From NCBI GenBank assembly GCA_020721655.1, contig DYMG01000022.1:1-34025 (forward strand): a stretch of 34,025 nucleotides of DNA, written 5' to 3'. Below, piece by piece: positions 8,877 to 18,800 of this stretch. The notes beneath the pieces were generated by a model. It searched no databases and was not told the DNA's origin. It saw only the letters and a program-made list of their open reading frames with translations. The translations under genes were made by a program, and so were the position numbers. The DNA is from Paludibacter propionicigenes (GTDB lineage Bacteria; Bacteroidota; Bacteroidia; Bacteroidales; JAFGXI01). Position 1 is the stretch's first letter; each line of letters starts with the position of its first letter.

Positions 8877-9421
8877 TGAATCTATTTAAAATACTAAACA
8901 AAAGCATTATAGTACTAACTATAGTGCTTTTGTTTTCTTGTGAAAATAAAATAGAAGAAATAAACGCAATAATAGACACACAACCAAAAAGTTACGCAAA
9001 AAACATAACAATTTATAGAACAGACTCAGCAAAAATTATAGTTAAAATATTTGCTAAAGAACTAACAAACATAAACGACGAAAAAAACCCGCTAACCGAA
9101 TTTCCAAAAGGTATTGATGTTACAACATATAAAAATTATCCAAAACCAGAATCGAGCATAAAATGCAATTACGCTAAAAATTACGATAACGAAAAAATTT
9201 GGATAGCCCAAAACGACGTTGTAGTTATTAACTCCGATGGAGTAAAACTAAACACCGAAGAGCTTTTTTGGAATACCGAAACAAAAAAAATTTACACCGA
9301 TAAAAACGTTAAAATTACCACAAAAACAGAAATAATTTTAGGAGAAGGAATGATTGCCGACGAAGACTTTAAAAACTACGAAATAAAAAAACCTAAAGGT
9401 AGTTTCTACATAGAAGAATAA
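8876..9421 (+). CDS. lptC: LPS export protein LptC-like lipoprotein
   Basis: A 181-residue envelope protein. The N-terminus has a hydrophobic segment followed by lipobox LLFSC, with C22 as the lipidated residue, so it should be a lipoprotein rather than the single-pass form of E. coli LptC. The rest reads as the repeated beta strands of the LptA/LptC jelly-roll: NYDNEKIWIAQNDVVVINSDG, then LNTEELFWNTETKKIYTDK, then VKITTKTEIILGEGM. The segment LNTEELFW...IYTD is characteristic of Bacteroidota LptC (YrbK family). It would link the LptBFG extractor to the periplasmic LPS bridge. It is the last gene of the coaX operon. No terminator hairpin is visible in the 100 bp after it. Confidence 0.82.
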   Translation: MNLFKILNKSIIVLTIVLLFSCENKIEEINAIIDTQPKSYAKNITIYRTDSAKIIVKIFAKELTNINDEKNPLTEFPKGIDVTTYKNYPKPESSIKCNYAKNYDNEKIWIAQNDVVVINSDGVKLNTEELFWNTETKKIYTDKNVKITTKTEIILGEGMIADEDFKNYEIKKPKGSFYIEE

Positions 9422-9487
9422 TTGAATGCCTTAAAATTCAAACGAAAACTCTATAACTTTTTAACGAATATATAAAATAATAAATAG

Positions 9488-9495
9488 TACTTTTG
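9488..9495 (+). promoter_or_regulatory. Bacteroidota -7 element (TACTTTTG) for ribBA operon
   Basis: TACTTTTG is an exact match to TAnnTTTG, 28 bp before the ribBA ATG, which would place the transcript start about 20 bases before the gene. A clear -33 TTG at the right spacing is not visible, so it rests on the -7 element and position. Confidence 0.55.
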
Positions 9496-9523
9496 CAAAA
9501 TAATTTGAATCGAAAATAATTAA

Positions 9524-10774
9524 ATGGGAAATTCTAAAAATACTGAGTTTACTTTTAATACTATAGAAGAAGCATTAGAAGAGATTAAAGCAGGAAAAGT
9601 TATTATTGTGGTTGACGACGAAGACCGAGAAAACGAAGGCGATTTTATTACCGCAGCCGAAACAATTACACCCGAAACAGTAAACTTTATGGCAACACAC
9701 GGAAGAGGACTAATTTGTGCCGCAATTCCAGAATATGTTTGCGATAACTTAGAGTTAGAACTAATGGTTGGTAAAAATAATTCACTACACGAAACGCCTT
9801 TTACTATTTCTGTCGATTTAATCGGGCATGGTTGCACAACCGGAATTTCGGCATACGACAGAGCACAAACCATAAAAGCATTAGTCGACCAAAATACAAA
9901 GCCAACAGACTTAGCCAGACCAGGACACATTTTTCCGCTTAAAGCAAAAAACAAAGGCGTTTTGCGACGATCCGGACATACCGAAGCAACAGTAGATTTA
10001 ACCCGCTTAGCCGGATTAAAACAAGGAGGTGCATTGGTTGAAATAATGAACGAAGACGGAACAATGGCTCGCCTTCCAGAACTTATGAAAGTTGCACAAA
10101 AATTCAATATGAAAATAATTTCTATTGAAGACCTTATTAGATACCGGTTACAAACAGAAAGCCTTATAATTAAAGGCGTACAAGTACAAATGCCAACCGA
10201 ATTTGGAAACTTTGAACTTATCCCTTTTAAACAAAAATCAAACGGATTAGAACACGTTGCCTTAATTAAAGGACAGTGGGACGAAAACGAACCAATATTA
10301 GTTCGTGTACACTCATCGTGCGTAACCGGCGATATTTTCGGTTCTTTACGTTGCGATTGCGGACCTCAACTCCACAAAGCAATGCAAATGATTGACAAAG
10401 AAGGAAAAGGTGCCGTAATTTATATGAACCAAGAAGGTAGAGGTATTGGTTTAATGAACAAAATAGCTGCATATAAACTTCAAGAAGAGGGCGAAGATAC
10501 TGTTGACGCAAACCTAAAATTAGGATTTAAAGACGATGAAAGAGATTATGGCGTTGGCGCTCAAATTATTAGAGCTTTAGGCATAAAAAAACTTCAATTA
10601 ATAACAAACAACCCAGTTAAAAGAGCCGGATTGGAAGGTTACGGTTTAGAAATTGTAGAAATTGTTCCAAATATTATTGAACCAAATAAATACAATAAAC
10701 GCTACTTAGAAACTAAACAAAACCGAATGGGTCATTTTTTAGACATAATTTCATATAATTCAGAAAAACAGTAA
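9524..10774 (+). CDS. ribBA: Bifunctional 3,4-dihydroxy-2-butanone-4-phosphate synthase / GTP cyclohydrolase II
   Basis: Two fused riboflavin-pathway enzymes in 416 residues. The N-terminal RibB part (about 1-205) has [10 protein letters not shown] from D31, the site that binds metal and ribulose 5-phosphate, plus [21 protein letters not shown] and RPGHIFPL. The C-terminal RibA part (about 206-400) has the zinc ligands C266, C277 and C279 in [17 protein letters not shown], the catalytic NQEGRGIG loop, [11 protein letters not shown] and [14 protein letters not shown]. All key residues of both halves appear present, so both activities are expected. pheS follows 3 bp after its stop. It has its own promoter match 28 bp upstream. 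Confidence 0.97.
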   Translation: MGNSKNTEFTFNTIEEALEEIKAGKVIIVVDDEDRENEGDFITAAETITPETVNFMATHGRGLICAAIPEYVCDNLELELMVGKNNSLHETPFTISVDLIGHGCTTGISAYDRAQTIKALVDQNTKPTDLARPGHIFPLKAKNKGVLRRSGHTEATVDLTRLAGLKQGGALVEIMNEDGTMARLPELMKVAQKFNMKIISIEDLIRYRLQTESLIIKGVQVQMPTEFGNFELIPFKQKSNGLEHVALIKGQWDENEPILVRVHSSCVTGDIFGSLRCDCGPQLHKAMQMIDKEGKGAVIYMNQEGRGIGLMNKIAAYKLQEEGEDTVDANLKLGFKDDERDYGVGAQIIRALGIKKLQLITNNPVKRAGLEGYGLEIVEIVPNIIEPNKYNKRYLETKQNRMGHFLDIISYNSEKQ

Positions 10775-10777
10775 AAA

Positions 10778-11797
10778 ATGCTTAGTAAAATTGACGAACT
10801 TCTTAGAGAAACAGAAACATTTCTCACAACAAAAATTGACGACGTTGAAACGTTTAGAATATCAATGTTAGGAAAAAAAGGAAAGATTACATCGTTATTT
10901 AACGATTTTAAAAATGTGCCTAACGAACAAAAAAAAGAATTTGGAAACAAGCTTAACGAGCTAAAAAATAAAGCTTTAGATAAAATAACAGAACTAAAAT
11001 TACAATTAGAAACCGAAACAAACCTTGCCTCTGGAATGGACTTAACAGCTCCGGCAGCAAACATAAAAATTGGAACCAGACACCCACTATCAATTGTAAG
11101 AAACGAAATTATTGATATTTTTAAAAGAATAGGTTTTACCATTTCAGAAGGACCCGAAATTGAAGACGACTGGCACGTTTTTTCGGCATTAAATTTCCCC
11201 GAAGAGCACCCTGCCCGAGATATGCAAGACACTTTTTTTATAGAAAAAAATCCCGATATACTATTACGTACCCACACTTCATCGGTGCAAACAAGAGTAA
11301 TGGAATCGCAAAAACCACCAATTAGAACAATTTCTCCTGGCAGAGTTTTTCGTAACGAAGCCATTTCTGCTCGTGCACACTGTATTTTTCATCAAATTGA
11401 AGGGCTTTACATCGATAAAAATGTATCGTTTGCCGATTTAAAACAAACATTACTATATTTTGCGCAAGAATTTTTCGGCGAAAATACAAAAATACGCGTT
11501 CGCCCATCTTATTTCCCTTTTACCGAACCATCTGCCGAGGTAGATGTAACCTGCTCGCTTTGCGGAGGAAAAGGTTGCAATGTTTGCAAACACACAGGTT
11601 GGTTAGAAATATTAGGTTGTGGTATGGTTGACCCCAATGTTTTAGAAAACAACAATATAGACAGTACAAAATATACAGGTTTTGCATTTGGTATGGGTGT
11701 GGAAAGAATTACAATGCTAAAATACGGAATTAAAGATTTAAGATTGTTTTTTGAAAGTGATGTGCGTTTTTTAAAACAATTTAAAGGCTCATTCTAA
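10778..11797 (+). CDS. pheS: Phenylalanyl-tRNA synthetase alpha subunit
   Basis: Catalytic subunit of the alpha2-beta2 enzyme that charges tRNA-Phe; pheT is not in the window. The 339-residue protein starts with a coiled-coil tRNA-binding arm (1-90) and continues with the class II fold: GTRHPLSIV, motif 2 region RTHTSSVQTRVM and SPGRVFRNEAISARAHCIFH, FTEPSAEVDVTC, and motif 3 FGMGVERITMLKYGI. A four-cysteine cluster C259, C262, C267, C270 (CSLCGGKGCNVC) lies between the anticipated substrate loop and motif 3; this may bind zinc and I recall it in other Bacteroidota PheS. It lies in an operon with ribBA (3 bp gap) and the deaminase gene (10 bp gap). Confidence 0.97.
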   Translation: MLSKIDELLRETETFLTTKIDDVETFRISMLGKKGKITSLFNDFKNVPNEQKKEFGNKLNELKNKALDKITELKLQLETETNLASGMDLTAPAANIKIGTRHPLSIVRNEIIDIFKRIGFTISEGPEIEDDWHVFSALNFPEEHPARDMQDTFFIEKNPDILLRTHTSSVQTRVMESQKPPIRTISPGRVFRNEAISARAHCIFHQIEGLYIDKNVSFADLKQTLLYFAQEFFGENTKIRVRPSYFPFTEPSAEVDVTCSLCGGKGCNVCKHTGWLEILGCGMVDPNVLENNNIDSTKYTGFAFGMGVERITMLKYGIKDLRLFFESDVRFLKQFKGSF

Positions 11798-11807
11798 AAA
11801 TAAAACA

Positions 11808-12236
11808 ATGGCAGAAGACTCAAACGAAAAACAAAAACTTCTCGACAAAAGATATTTACAAATGGCACAAATATGGGCAGAAAACTCATATTGTAAAAGA
11901 AAAAAAGTTGGAGCTCTTATTGTAAAAAGTAATATGATAATTTCTGATGGATTTAACGGAACCCCATCGGGCTTTGAAAATATTTGCGAAGACGAAAATG
12001 GAATTACAAAACCCTATGTGCTTCACGCCGAGGCAAATGCCATTACTAAGGTCGCAAAATCGGGAAACAGTAGCGACGGAGCCACGCTTTACGTAACAAC
12101 ATCGCCTTGCATTGAATGTTCAAAACTAATTATTCAGTCAGGTATAAAACGAGTTGTTTTTTTAGATAAATACCATAATACAGAAGGTCTTGATTTACTT
12201 AATAGAGTTGGTGTAGAAATTGTACACTTAGTTTAA
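11808..12236 (+). CDS. Cytidine/deoxycytidylate deaminase family protein, probably dCMP deaminase
   Basis: A 142-residue zinc-dependent deaminase. The zinc site is H73-A-E75 (VLHAEANAI) with E75 as proton shuttle, and P100-C101-IE-C104 (SPCIECSKL). The N-terminus has WAENSYCKRKKVGALIV, as in the dCMP deaminase/ComEB group, where Cys and Lys occur before the VGA strand. The likely reaction is dCMP to dUMP, feeding thymidylate synthesis; the window's dUTPase gene would act on the same pool. The central insertion is shorter than in longer dCMP deaminases, so substrate is not certain; tRNA adenosine or guanine deaminase is less likely because those have a longer core. Gaps to its neighbours are 10 and 19 bp. 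Confidence 0.85.
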   Translation: MAEDSNEKQKLLDKRYLQMAQIWAENSYCKRKKVGALIVKSNMIISDGFNGTPSGFENICEDENGITKPYVLHAEANAITKVAKSGNSSDGATLYVTTSPCIECSKLIIQSGIKRVVFLDKYHNTEGLDLLNRVGVEIVHLV

Positions 12237-12255
12237 TTAAAAACGTACTAATTAA

Positions 12256-13071
12256 ATGAATTTAGAAAGTCTCCTAAATATAAACCCTGTATGGTTAGCT
12301 CTATTTGCAGCAATTTTTACTTGGTTTATTACGGCTTTAGGTGCAGGAATGGTTTTTTTCTTTAAAACCATCAATAAAAAAATACTTAACTCAATGTTAG
12401 GATTTGCCTCTGGAGTTATGATTGCTGCAAGTTTTTGGTCGTTGTTAAATCCGGCAATTGAAATGGCTGAAAAAGATGGTCAAATTACTTGGCTTCCTGC
12501 CGTAGTAGGCTTTTTATCTGGTGGATTATTTCTTTTTTTAATTGATAAAATACTGCCTCACTTGCATTTAGGTCTCCCAATGAATAAAGCCGAAGGTATA
12601 AAAACAACTTGGCAAAGAAGCGTTTTATTAGTTTTGGCTATTACTTTACATAATATTCCCGAAGGTTTAGCTATTGGAGTAGCTTTTGGGGCATTAGCTA
12701 CCGACCCAACAATTGGTGTGCTTTCTGGAGCAATAGCTTTAGCTGTTGGTATTGGCTTGCAAAATTTCCCTGAAGGTGCTGCAGTTTCAATTCCTCTTAG
12801 AAGAGAAGGCGTTTCTATGTTTAAAGCATTTAATTTAGGGCAACTTTCGGGTATTGTAGAACCAATTGCAGCTGTAATTGGGGCGTATTTGGTTTTATTA
12901 ATTCACCCTCTTTTACCTTATGCTCTTTCTTTTGCTGCTGGTGCTATGATTTTTGTTGTTATTGAGGAGCTAATTCCAGAGTCGCAAATGGGAAACGAAA
13001 CAGATTTGTCAACCGTTGGGGCTATGATAGGTTTTGCTTTAATGATGTTTTTAGATGTTGCTTTGAGCTAA
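12256..13071 (+). CDS. ZIP-family divalent metal transporter
   Basis: A 271-residue inner-membrane protein with about eight hydrophobic helices. The paired metal-binding helices are visible: HNIPEG at residues 132-137 and QNFPEG at 169-174, both with the conserved Glu. A further acidic motif EELIPES lies near the end. This is the ZupT-like branch of the ZIP family, usually taking up zinc and also iron or manganese. The cytoplasmic loop between helices 3 and 4 is short (MNKAEGIKTTWQR) and lacks a long His run. It closes the ribBA-pheS-deaminase operon, and its TAA interlocks with the TAG of the convergent glycosyltransferase (CTAA). No zinc-uptake-regulator site was recognised. Confidence 0.92.
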   Translation: MNLESLLNINPVWLALFAAIFTWFITALGAGMVFFFKTINKKILNSMLGFASGVMIAASFWSLLNPAIEMAEKDGQITWLPAVVGFLSGGLFLFLIDKILPHLHLGLPMNKAEGIKTTWQRSVLLVLAITLHNIPEGLAIGVAFGALATDPTIGVLSGAIALAVGIGLQNFPEGAAVSIPLRREGVSMFKAFNLGQLSGIVEPIAAVIGAYLVLLIHPLLPYALSFAAGAMIFVVIEELIPESQMGNETDLSTVGAMIGFALMMFLDVALS

Positions 13072-14171
13072 TTTTTAACAGTTCCATTTTTCCATTTGGG
13101 CGTTATTACTAACGATAAAAAACTAAACACAACTAAATATATAGGGTGCAAAACAAATAGTATAGGGAAATACCAAAGCAATTTTTGTTTTTTATATTGT
13201 ATTGATAATGAGATAGAATGCGTAAGCTCTATGAAAAATTTAATGGTAATAAAAATTAAAAAAAGGGCATTAAATTTTTGTTCAAAAAGTGAGTAAATAA
13301 ACCATAGCACCACCAGCAAATTAACAACAGTAGTAACAATTCCAACAAAAAGTATATCAAAATCGGTAAAACGTTTCGATTTTCCAATCCAGCGTAGTCG
13401 CTGATTAAAAAAACTTTTAAAATCAGTTTCAGCAAAGGTATATACAACAGAATTTGGTGATTTTATAAATTTTATATCGTTTTTGTGTAATTTTTTAACT
13501 TTCTCTAAAAAAAACATATCGTCGCCAGATGTAGCAGTGTTTATACTATTAATAAACAAATTTTTTAAGCTGTTATGATATACCAAATTAGCAGCAGTTA
13601 TTAAAATTGGGCATTTAATAAGGGCAGAACCGCCAGTAATTCCTGCAATATTTAATATTTCTAACGATTGCATTTTTTCAAAAAAAGTGTTTTCGTTTGC
13701 ATATAAAATTGGTGAAAAGGCTAATTTAAAATTATGGTGTATATAAAAACTCGAAATTGTTTTTAACCATTCGGTATTTAATACTACATCGGCATCAGTA
13801 TGTATAATTAATTCATTTTTAGCTAATTTTAAACCTTCAAGTAAAGCATTCTTTTTGCCATAATTTGATTCTAAATTAATAAGTTTAAACAACTTATTAT
13901 CAGATGTTTCTTGTAGTATTATTTCATAACTATTGTCGGTAGAATTATCGTTAATTAGTATAATTTCTAAGTCTATAGCTTTTAAGTTTAGCAATTTTAA
14001 GTTTGTAATTAGCTGTTTTAAATGCAATTCTTCATTTTTAATTGGAATTAATAAACTAAAGCTAACGGTTTTGTTTGTATTGCCTACAAAATTTTTAGTA
14101 CTTATGTTTTTAGCATAAAACGAAATTATTATTATGCTATAAATAAATATGGGGGTTAAAAAAAGCAGCAC
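13068..14171 (-). CDS. Membrane-bound family 2 glycosyltransferase
   Basis: A 367-residue enzyme of the GT-A fold. An N-terminal membrane anchor (1-20) is followed by FSLLIPIKNEE, the nucleotide-sugar-binding IILINDNSTDNS, the metal-binding D-x-D in HTDADVV, the acceptor-site TSGDDMFF and the QRLRW motif typical of processive or BcsA-like GT2 enzymes. Three hydrophobic segments lie at the C-terminus (about 275-360). It would transfer a sugar from a nucleotide sugar to a membrane-bound acceptor; neither is known. The start is a GTG at 14171 that shares its G with the TAG of the AlkD-like gene, so translation is coupled. No ATG is close enough to replace it without losing the anchor. The 3' end overlaps the ZIP gene by 4 bp. 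Confidence 0.88.
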   Translation of the reverse strand: MLLFLTPIFIYSIIIISFYAKNISTKNFVGNTNKTVSFSLLIPIKNEELHLKQLITNLKLLNLKAIDLEIILINDNSTDNSYEIILQETSDNKLFKLINLESNYGKKNALLEGLKLAKNELIIHTDADVVLNTEWLKTISSFYIHHNFKLAFSPILYANENTFFEKMQSLEILNIAGITGGSALIKCPILITAANLVYHNSLKNLFINSINTATSGDDMFFLEKVKKLHKNDIKFIKSPNSVVYTFAETDFKSFFNQRLRWIGKSKRFTDFDILFVGIVTTVVNLLVVLWFIYSLFEQKFNALFLIFITIKFFIELTHSISLSIQYKKQKLLWYFPILFVLHPIYLVVFSFLSLVITPKWKNGTVKN

Positions 14172-14869
14172 TATTTTGCCAATTTGTTATTTTGTTTTTC
14201 AATATGTTTTAACCCCTCTCTTACACTAAGTGGCTTTAATTTATTATTTAAAATAAAATCGGCTACTTCGTTAGGATATAATTTTGAATATTCTCGCAAA
14301 GCCCAACCAATAGCCTTTTTAATGAAAAACTCATCAATATTTGATGTTTTTAAAATAAAATGTTTTAATAAATTAAAATCGGTTTCTTTTTTATATTTAA
14401 GTTGAAAAATAATAGCTGTTCGTTTTAGCCAAATATTATCAGAATTAATCCATTTTTCGGTATATATAGGCAATAAATTTGTATGAATTTTGAAAAATTT
14501 GCCAACAATATTAGCGGCTATAAAATCAACTGTATCCCACCACGATTTATTTACTATTAAAAACTCTATAAAATCTATGCTTTTTGCCGATAAATGCTTT
14601 AAGTTAGCATTAAAAATGTCCATACCAAAATATTGTAGCTCTCTTTGTGGGCTGTTCCACATGTGTTTAACTATAAATTCAACGTCGGCAATTTGTGGTT
14701 TTGAGGTTTTTAATATTGCTGTTTGAAGTTCGTTTCTTAATGGCGATTTAATTCCAAAATAATCGAATTTATTTCGCATATAAGCACTCATTGATAAAGC
14801 ATTAGCATTATTCAAGTTGTTTGCAAATACCTCTTCTACATAAAATATAAATTGTTTGGCTATATCCAT
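14171..14869 (-). CDS. DNA alkylation repair protein, AlkD family
   Basis: A 232-residue all-helical HEAT-like protein. AlkD glycosylases remove N3- and N7-alkylated purines without flipping the base. The catalytic helices are recognisable: WWDTVD (residues 110-115), where W111 and D115 correspond to the W109/D113 pair described for Bacillus cereus AlkD, then WLKRTAII with the conserved Arg, and IGWALREY with the second Trp. These assignments are by motif order and spacing, not by alignment. It is transcribed first, with the glycosyltransferase directly after it (1-base overlap). That pairing has no obvious functional logic. Start is the ATG at 14869. Confidence 0.9.
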   Translation of the reverse strand: MDIAKQFIFYVEEVFANNLNNANALSMSAYMRNKFDYFGIKSPLRNELQTAILKTSKPQIADVEFIVKHMWNSPQRELQYFGMDIFNANLKHLSAKSIDFIEFLIVNKSWWDTVDFIAANIVGKFFKIHTNLLPIYTEKWINSDNIWLKRTAIIFQLKYKKETDFNLLKHFILKTSNIDEFFIKKAIGWALREYSKLYPNEVADFILNNKLKPLSVREGLKHIEKQNNKLAK

Positions 14870-14926
14870 ATTTCTTTTAAATTGCTAAAAATACAATTTA
14901 TTATTAATTAATTTATAAAAATTAAT

Positions 14927-14934
14927 TAACTTTG
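14927..14934 (+). promoter_or_regulatory. Bacteroidota -7 element (TAACTTTG) upstream of cheR
   Basis: Exact TAnnTTTG match, 27 bp before the GTG start of the CheR-type gene. No clear -33 TTG is seen. It lies in the 92-bp divergent gap with the AlkD-like gene. Confidence 0.55.
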
Positions 14935-14961
14935 CAAAAATCAATTTAACCATTAAATAGA

Positions 14962-15786
14962 GTGGTTGGGAAAGAAGATGTAGATAAAATAGTAAAAGTA
15001 TTTAAAGAAAATTCAACAATAAATTTTGCCGATTATTCAGAAAAATCTTTTATTAGAAGGTTAGAAAAAATTTTAATCGACGAAAACTGTACTATCGATG
15101 ATATTGTTTCTAAAATAGAAACTGACAATATATACTTAAATTTCATAAAAAATACAATAACTGTCAATACAACAGAGCTATTTAGAGACTCTGAAATGTG
15201 GCTAAACTTAAAAATCCCATTTAAAAATTACATAAAACATAAATCGGAATTACAAATATGGCATGCCGGAGTTTCTACTGGAGAAGAATTATACTCTATG
15301 AAAATGTTCTTGCAAATGATAGGTTATAGTGAAAATTTAACACTTATTGGTACCGATTTAAACGATAAAGTTATAGAACTTGCAAAAGCTGGAGTTTACA
15401 AAAATAATATAATAGCCGATTATATTCAAAATTTCGATTTAGTAAACAATACATTTAATTATTTAGATGCAATTAAATTAACCGATTTTGCCAATTTTAA
15501 TAAAGCGACAAACAAAATAGAAATAAAACCTTCCTTTAAAAAAGATACAGATTTTTTTGTGTTAGATTTACTAAATGCCGAATATAATTTTCAAGAAAAT
15601 TTCGATATAATAATGTGCAGAAACGTTCTTATATATTTTAACTTAGAATTGCAAAACAAAATACTAAATAAATTTCACAACCTTCTTAAACCAAAAGGAT
15701 TGCTTATTTTAGGTACACACGAAAGCATTATGCCACCAATCTCTAATAAATTCAAAAAAACAGATGGGTTTTATGAAAAAAAATAA
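14962..15786 (+). CDS. CheR-type SAM-dependent methyltransferase, stand-alone
   Basis: A 274-residue protein with the CheR layout: a small N-terminal helical domain (1-65) then a SAM-binding Rossmann domain. Motifs are NTTELFRD at 69-76 (usual form TNxTxFFRD), IWHAGVSTGEELYSM from W100 (usual WSAGCSTGEEPYS), TDLND, and IIMCRNVLIYF with C219-R220-N221, which is diagnostic. CheR methylates glutamates of chemoreceptors, but no receptor, CheB or other chemotaxis gene is present here. The insert around 145-185 is longer and more polar than usual. The GTG at 14962 is the start that fits the promoter; no upstream ATG is in frame nearby. The sensor-phosphatase gene follows after 78 bp, suggesting signalling linkage. 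Catalytic ability is plausible because the SAM-binding motif is largely kept, but S-to-H and C-to-V changes are seen. Confidence 0.85.
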   Translation: MVGKEDVDKIVKVFKENSTINFADYSEKSFIRRLEKILIDENCTIDDIVSKIETDNIYLNFIKNTITVNTTELFRDSEMWLNLKIPFKNYIKHKSELQIWHAGVSTGEELYSMKMFLQMIGYSENLTLIGTDLNDKVIELAKAGVYKNNIIADYIQNFDLVNNTFNYLDAIKLTDFANFNKATNKIEIKPSFKKDTDFFVLDLLNAEYNFQENFDIIMCRNVLIYFNLELQNKILNKFHNLLKPKGLLILGTHESIMPPISNKFKKTDGFYEKK

Positions 15787-15864
15787 AATTAACCACACAA
15801 AAATAATTCATTAATAATGTTTAGGTATTATTATAAATAATATATATTTTAGCAGTTATCATAT

Positions 15865-18800
15865 ATGAGAAAATATATATACATAATACTTGTTGTAAGC
15901 AACTTTCTAAACGTTCAACTATATTCGCAAGACTTTGCTTTTAAGCATTTAACTGTTGATGATGGTTTGTCGCAAAGTTCTGTTAACTGCATAAAACAAA
16001 CTAAAGACGGATATTTATGGTTTGGAACACAAGAAGGTTTAAATAGATATAATGGCTACGAATTTAAAATTTATGCCAACAATCCTAAAGATACAAACTC
16101 GTTATCAAATAGTTGGATTTGGAGTATAGCCGAAGACAAAAAAGGAAATTTATGGATAGGTACTAATGCCGGACTTAACTATTTTGATAGAAAAACAAAT
16201 AAATTTAAAAGGTTTATACACAATTCAAAAATTCACGGATCTATACCAAGCGACCAAATTTATGGAGTTTATGTCGATAAAGACGACGTTTTGTGGCTAA
16301 AAACAATTACATCTATATGCAAATATAACAAAAGTAACAACGAATTCATTGAATTTGAACACGGTAGAGATTTTTTAGACCCAGAACAAAGCGATTTTCC
16401 ATTTCCAATAATAGAAACAAAAGACGGGTTGTGGGTTGGTAGCTACAAAGGCTTGCAAAATTTTAATAAAAATCAAGAAAAATTTAAATTTTTTACACAT
16501 AAAGAAAACGACCCAACATCTTTAAGCGATAATACCGTTTACTCTGTGGTAGAAGACAAACAACAAATGATTTGGATAGCAACAAATAACGGTTTAAATA
16601 GATTAGACCCTAAAACAAAAAAAATAAAACATTTTAATTATGAAAAAAATAATAACTCATCTATATCATCAAATCAAATAATATCGCTTTTTGTAGACGA
16701 CGAAGGATATTTATGGGTTGGTACACGTGGTAATGGGGTTGATAAAATTAATACCACAACATTGCATATAACCCATTTTAAAAACGAAAAAGGAAACAAA
16801 GAAAGCCTTGCTTTGAACACAGTTTACTCAATTTTTGAAGATAATTCTAAAAATATTTGGCTTGGTACAAATGGAAATGGTATAGATAATGTTTCCCTTC
16901 GTCAACCAAAATTTAAATTATACAAAAACTCATCAGGAGCAAACTCATACAATTTATCAGAAAATATGATAGCTGCTGTTTATGAATACAGTGAAGATAT
17001 TATTTGGATAGGAACATGGAGTAATGGACTAAATATACTAAACCGAAAAACACGACAAGTAATACGACCAAATATTAAAATACCCGGAAACGATATTCAC
17101 GTAATCTTTGAAAGAAAAAATGGAGATATATTTCTTGGAACATCAAACGGGATAAGTATTTATAATAAAACAACCCAAGAATTTAGCGACTATATTAAAA
17201 AAATAGGTATAAAAACTACAAAATTAGATAACAATAGAATATACTCAATAATTGAAGATGAAAACGAAAACCTGTGGATTGGAACATCTAATGGCTTACA
17301 TAAAATAGATACTAAAACCAACGAATTAACAACCTTTTCATCAAACAAAAAAATAAAATCGAGCATATCAAACAGTTCTATAATTACTGTTTTTGAAGAT
17401 TCAGAAGGGTTTATTTGGGTAGGAACGTCAAACGGTTTAAATAAATTTAACCCAAGTTCTAATACTTTTGAACACTTTATCTCCGATAACAGCCCATCAA
17501 ACCATATAAAAAACGATTTATACAAAACAATAAATTCGAACTATATTTTTGCAATTTTAGAAGATAAACAAGGCTATTTATGGATTGGAACAACAAGCGG
17601 AATTAACAAATACGATAAAATTACAGGTACTTTTAGGTACTTTACAAAAAAAGATGGACTGCCAAACGAAACAGTTTACGAGCTTATTCAAGACAAATTA
17701 GATAATATTTGGTATAGCACAAATAGAGGAATAGGATACCTAAACCCCAAAACAGAATTATTTACAAATTTTGATAAAGGCGATGGTTTGCAGGGCTTAG
17801 AATACAATAATGGTGCTAGTTTTAAATCAAACAAATCTGGTGAAATATATTTTGGAGGTTCAGACGGATTAAATTCATTTATACCCGGAAACTTAGTAAA
17901 AAATGATATTATTCCCAAAGTTGTAATAGAATCGTACGAAAAAATATCATCAAAAGGAGTATCAGATATTTTACTAGATGGGGTAGAAGCAATACATTTA
18001 AATTCCGAAGATAAATCAATAAAAATAAAATTTGCCTCATTAGAATTCACGAACCCTTCAAAAAACCAATACAAATACAAATTAGAGGGTTTTGATGAAG
18101 ATTGGATTAACAATGGAACAAATCATTATGCAGTCTATTCAAATCTATCGCAAGGAGAGTATATATTTAAAGTAAAAGGCTCTAACAATGACTTAATTTG
18201 GAGTACAGAAGCCACTCTAATAATTACAGTTAGTCCTCCTTGGTATATTAGTTATTGGGCTTTTTCAATATATTTTGTATTAACAATATCTGTTATATCA
18301 GTAATAATTAGATTAAGAACCAAAAAATTAAATGCAGTAAACCAAACATTGCGACAAAAACAAATAGCCGCAATGGAAATTGCAAAACAAAAAGAAGAAT
18401 TAGACACACTAATAACAAATATAAGAGACAGTATTACCTATGCCGAAAGAATTCAAAAAGCAATGATGCCATCAGAATATCTTTTCAAAAAATTATTGCC
18501 AGAATCATTTCTGTTATACCGTCCAAAAGATATTGTAAGTGGCGATTTTTACTGGATTGCCGAAAAAAACAACAAAGTATTTGTTGCTGCTGTAGATTGC
18601 ACCGGACACGGAGTTCCGGGAGCCTTTATGTCTATCATTGGGTTCGACTTGCTTAGAAATATTACCAGAGACCAAGGTATTGAAGACCCATCGGAAATTC
18701 TTAATAGAATGAACATAGGTGTTTCCGAAACATTTAGTAAAAATGCAGGAGAAGCCGAAGTTAAAGATGGCATGGATATTTCTATTATTGTTATTGATAA

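Noticed and set aside
9520-10107. Long open frame of 195 codons on the minus strand opposite ribBA
   Set aside because: It lies fully within the conserved RibB part of ribBA, has Ser/Cys/Phe-rich content expected of an antisense shadow, and no motif was recognised.
10732-11364. 210-codon minus-strand frame over pheS
   Set aside because: Antisense shadow of pheS; composition (Ser, Phe, Ile, Leu rich) follows from the coding strand.
16009-17905. Regularly spaced similar DNA blocks (encoding LWIGT...GLN) that might suggest a repeat array
   Set aside because: They are in frame inside one protein and match Reg_prop propeller blades; spacing and sequence vary as in protein repeats, not as in CRISPR.
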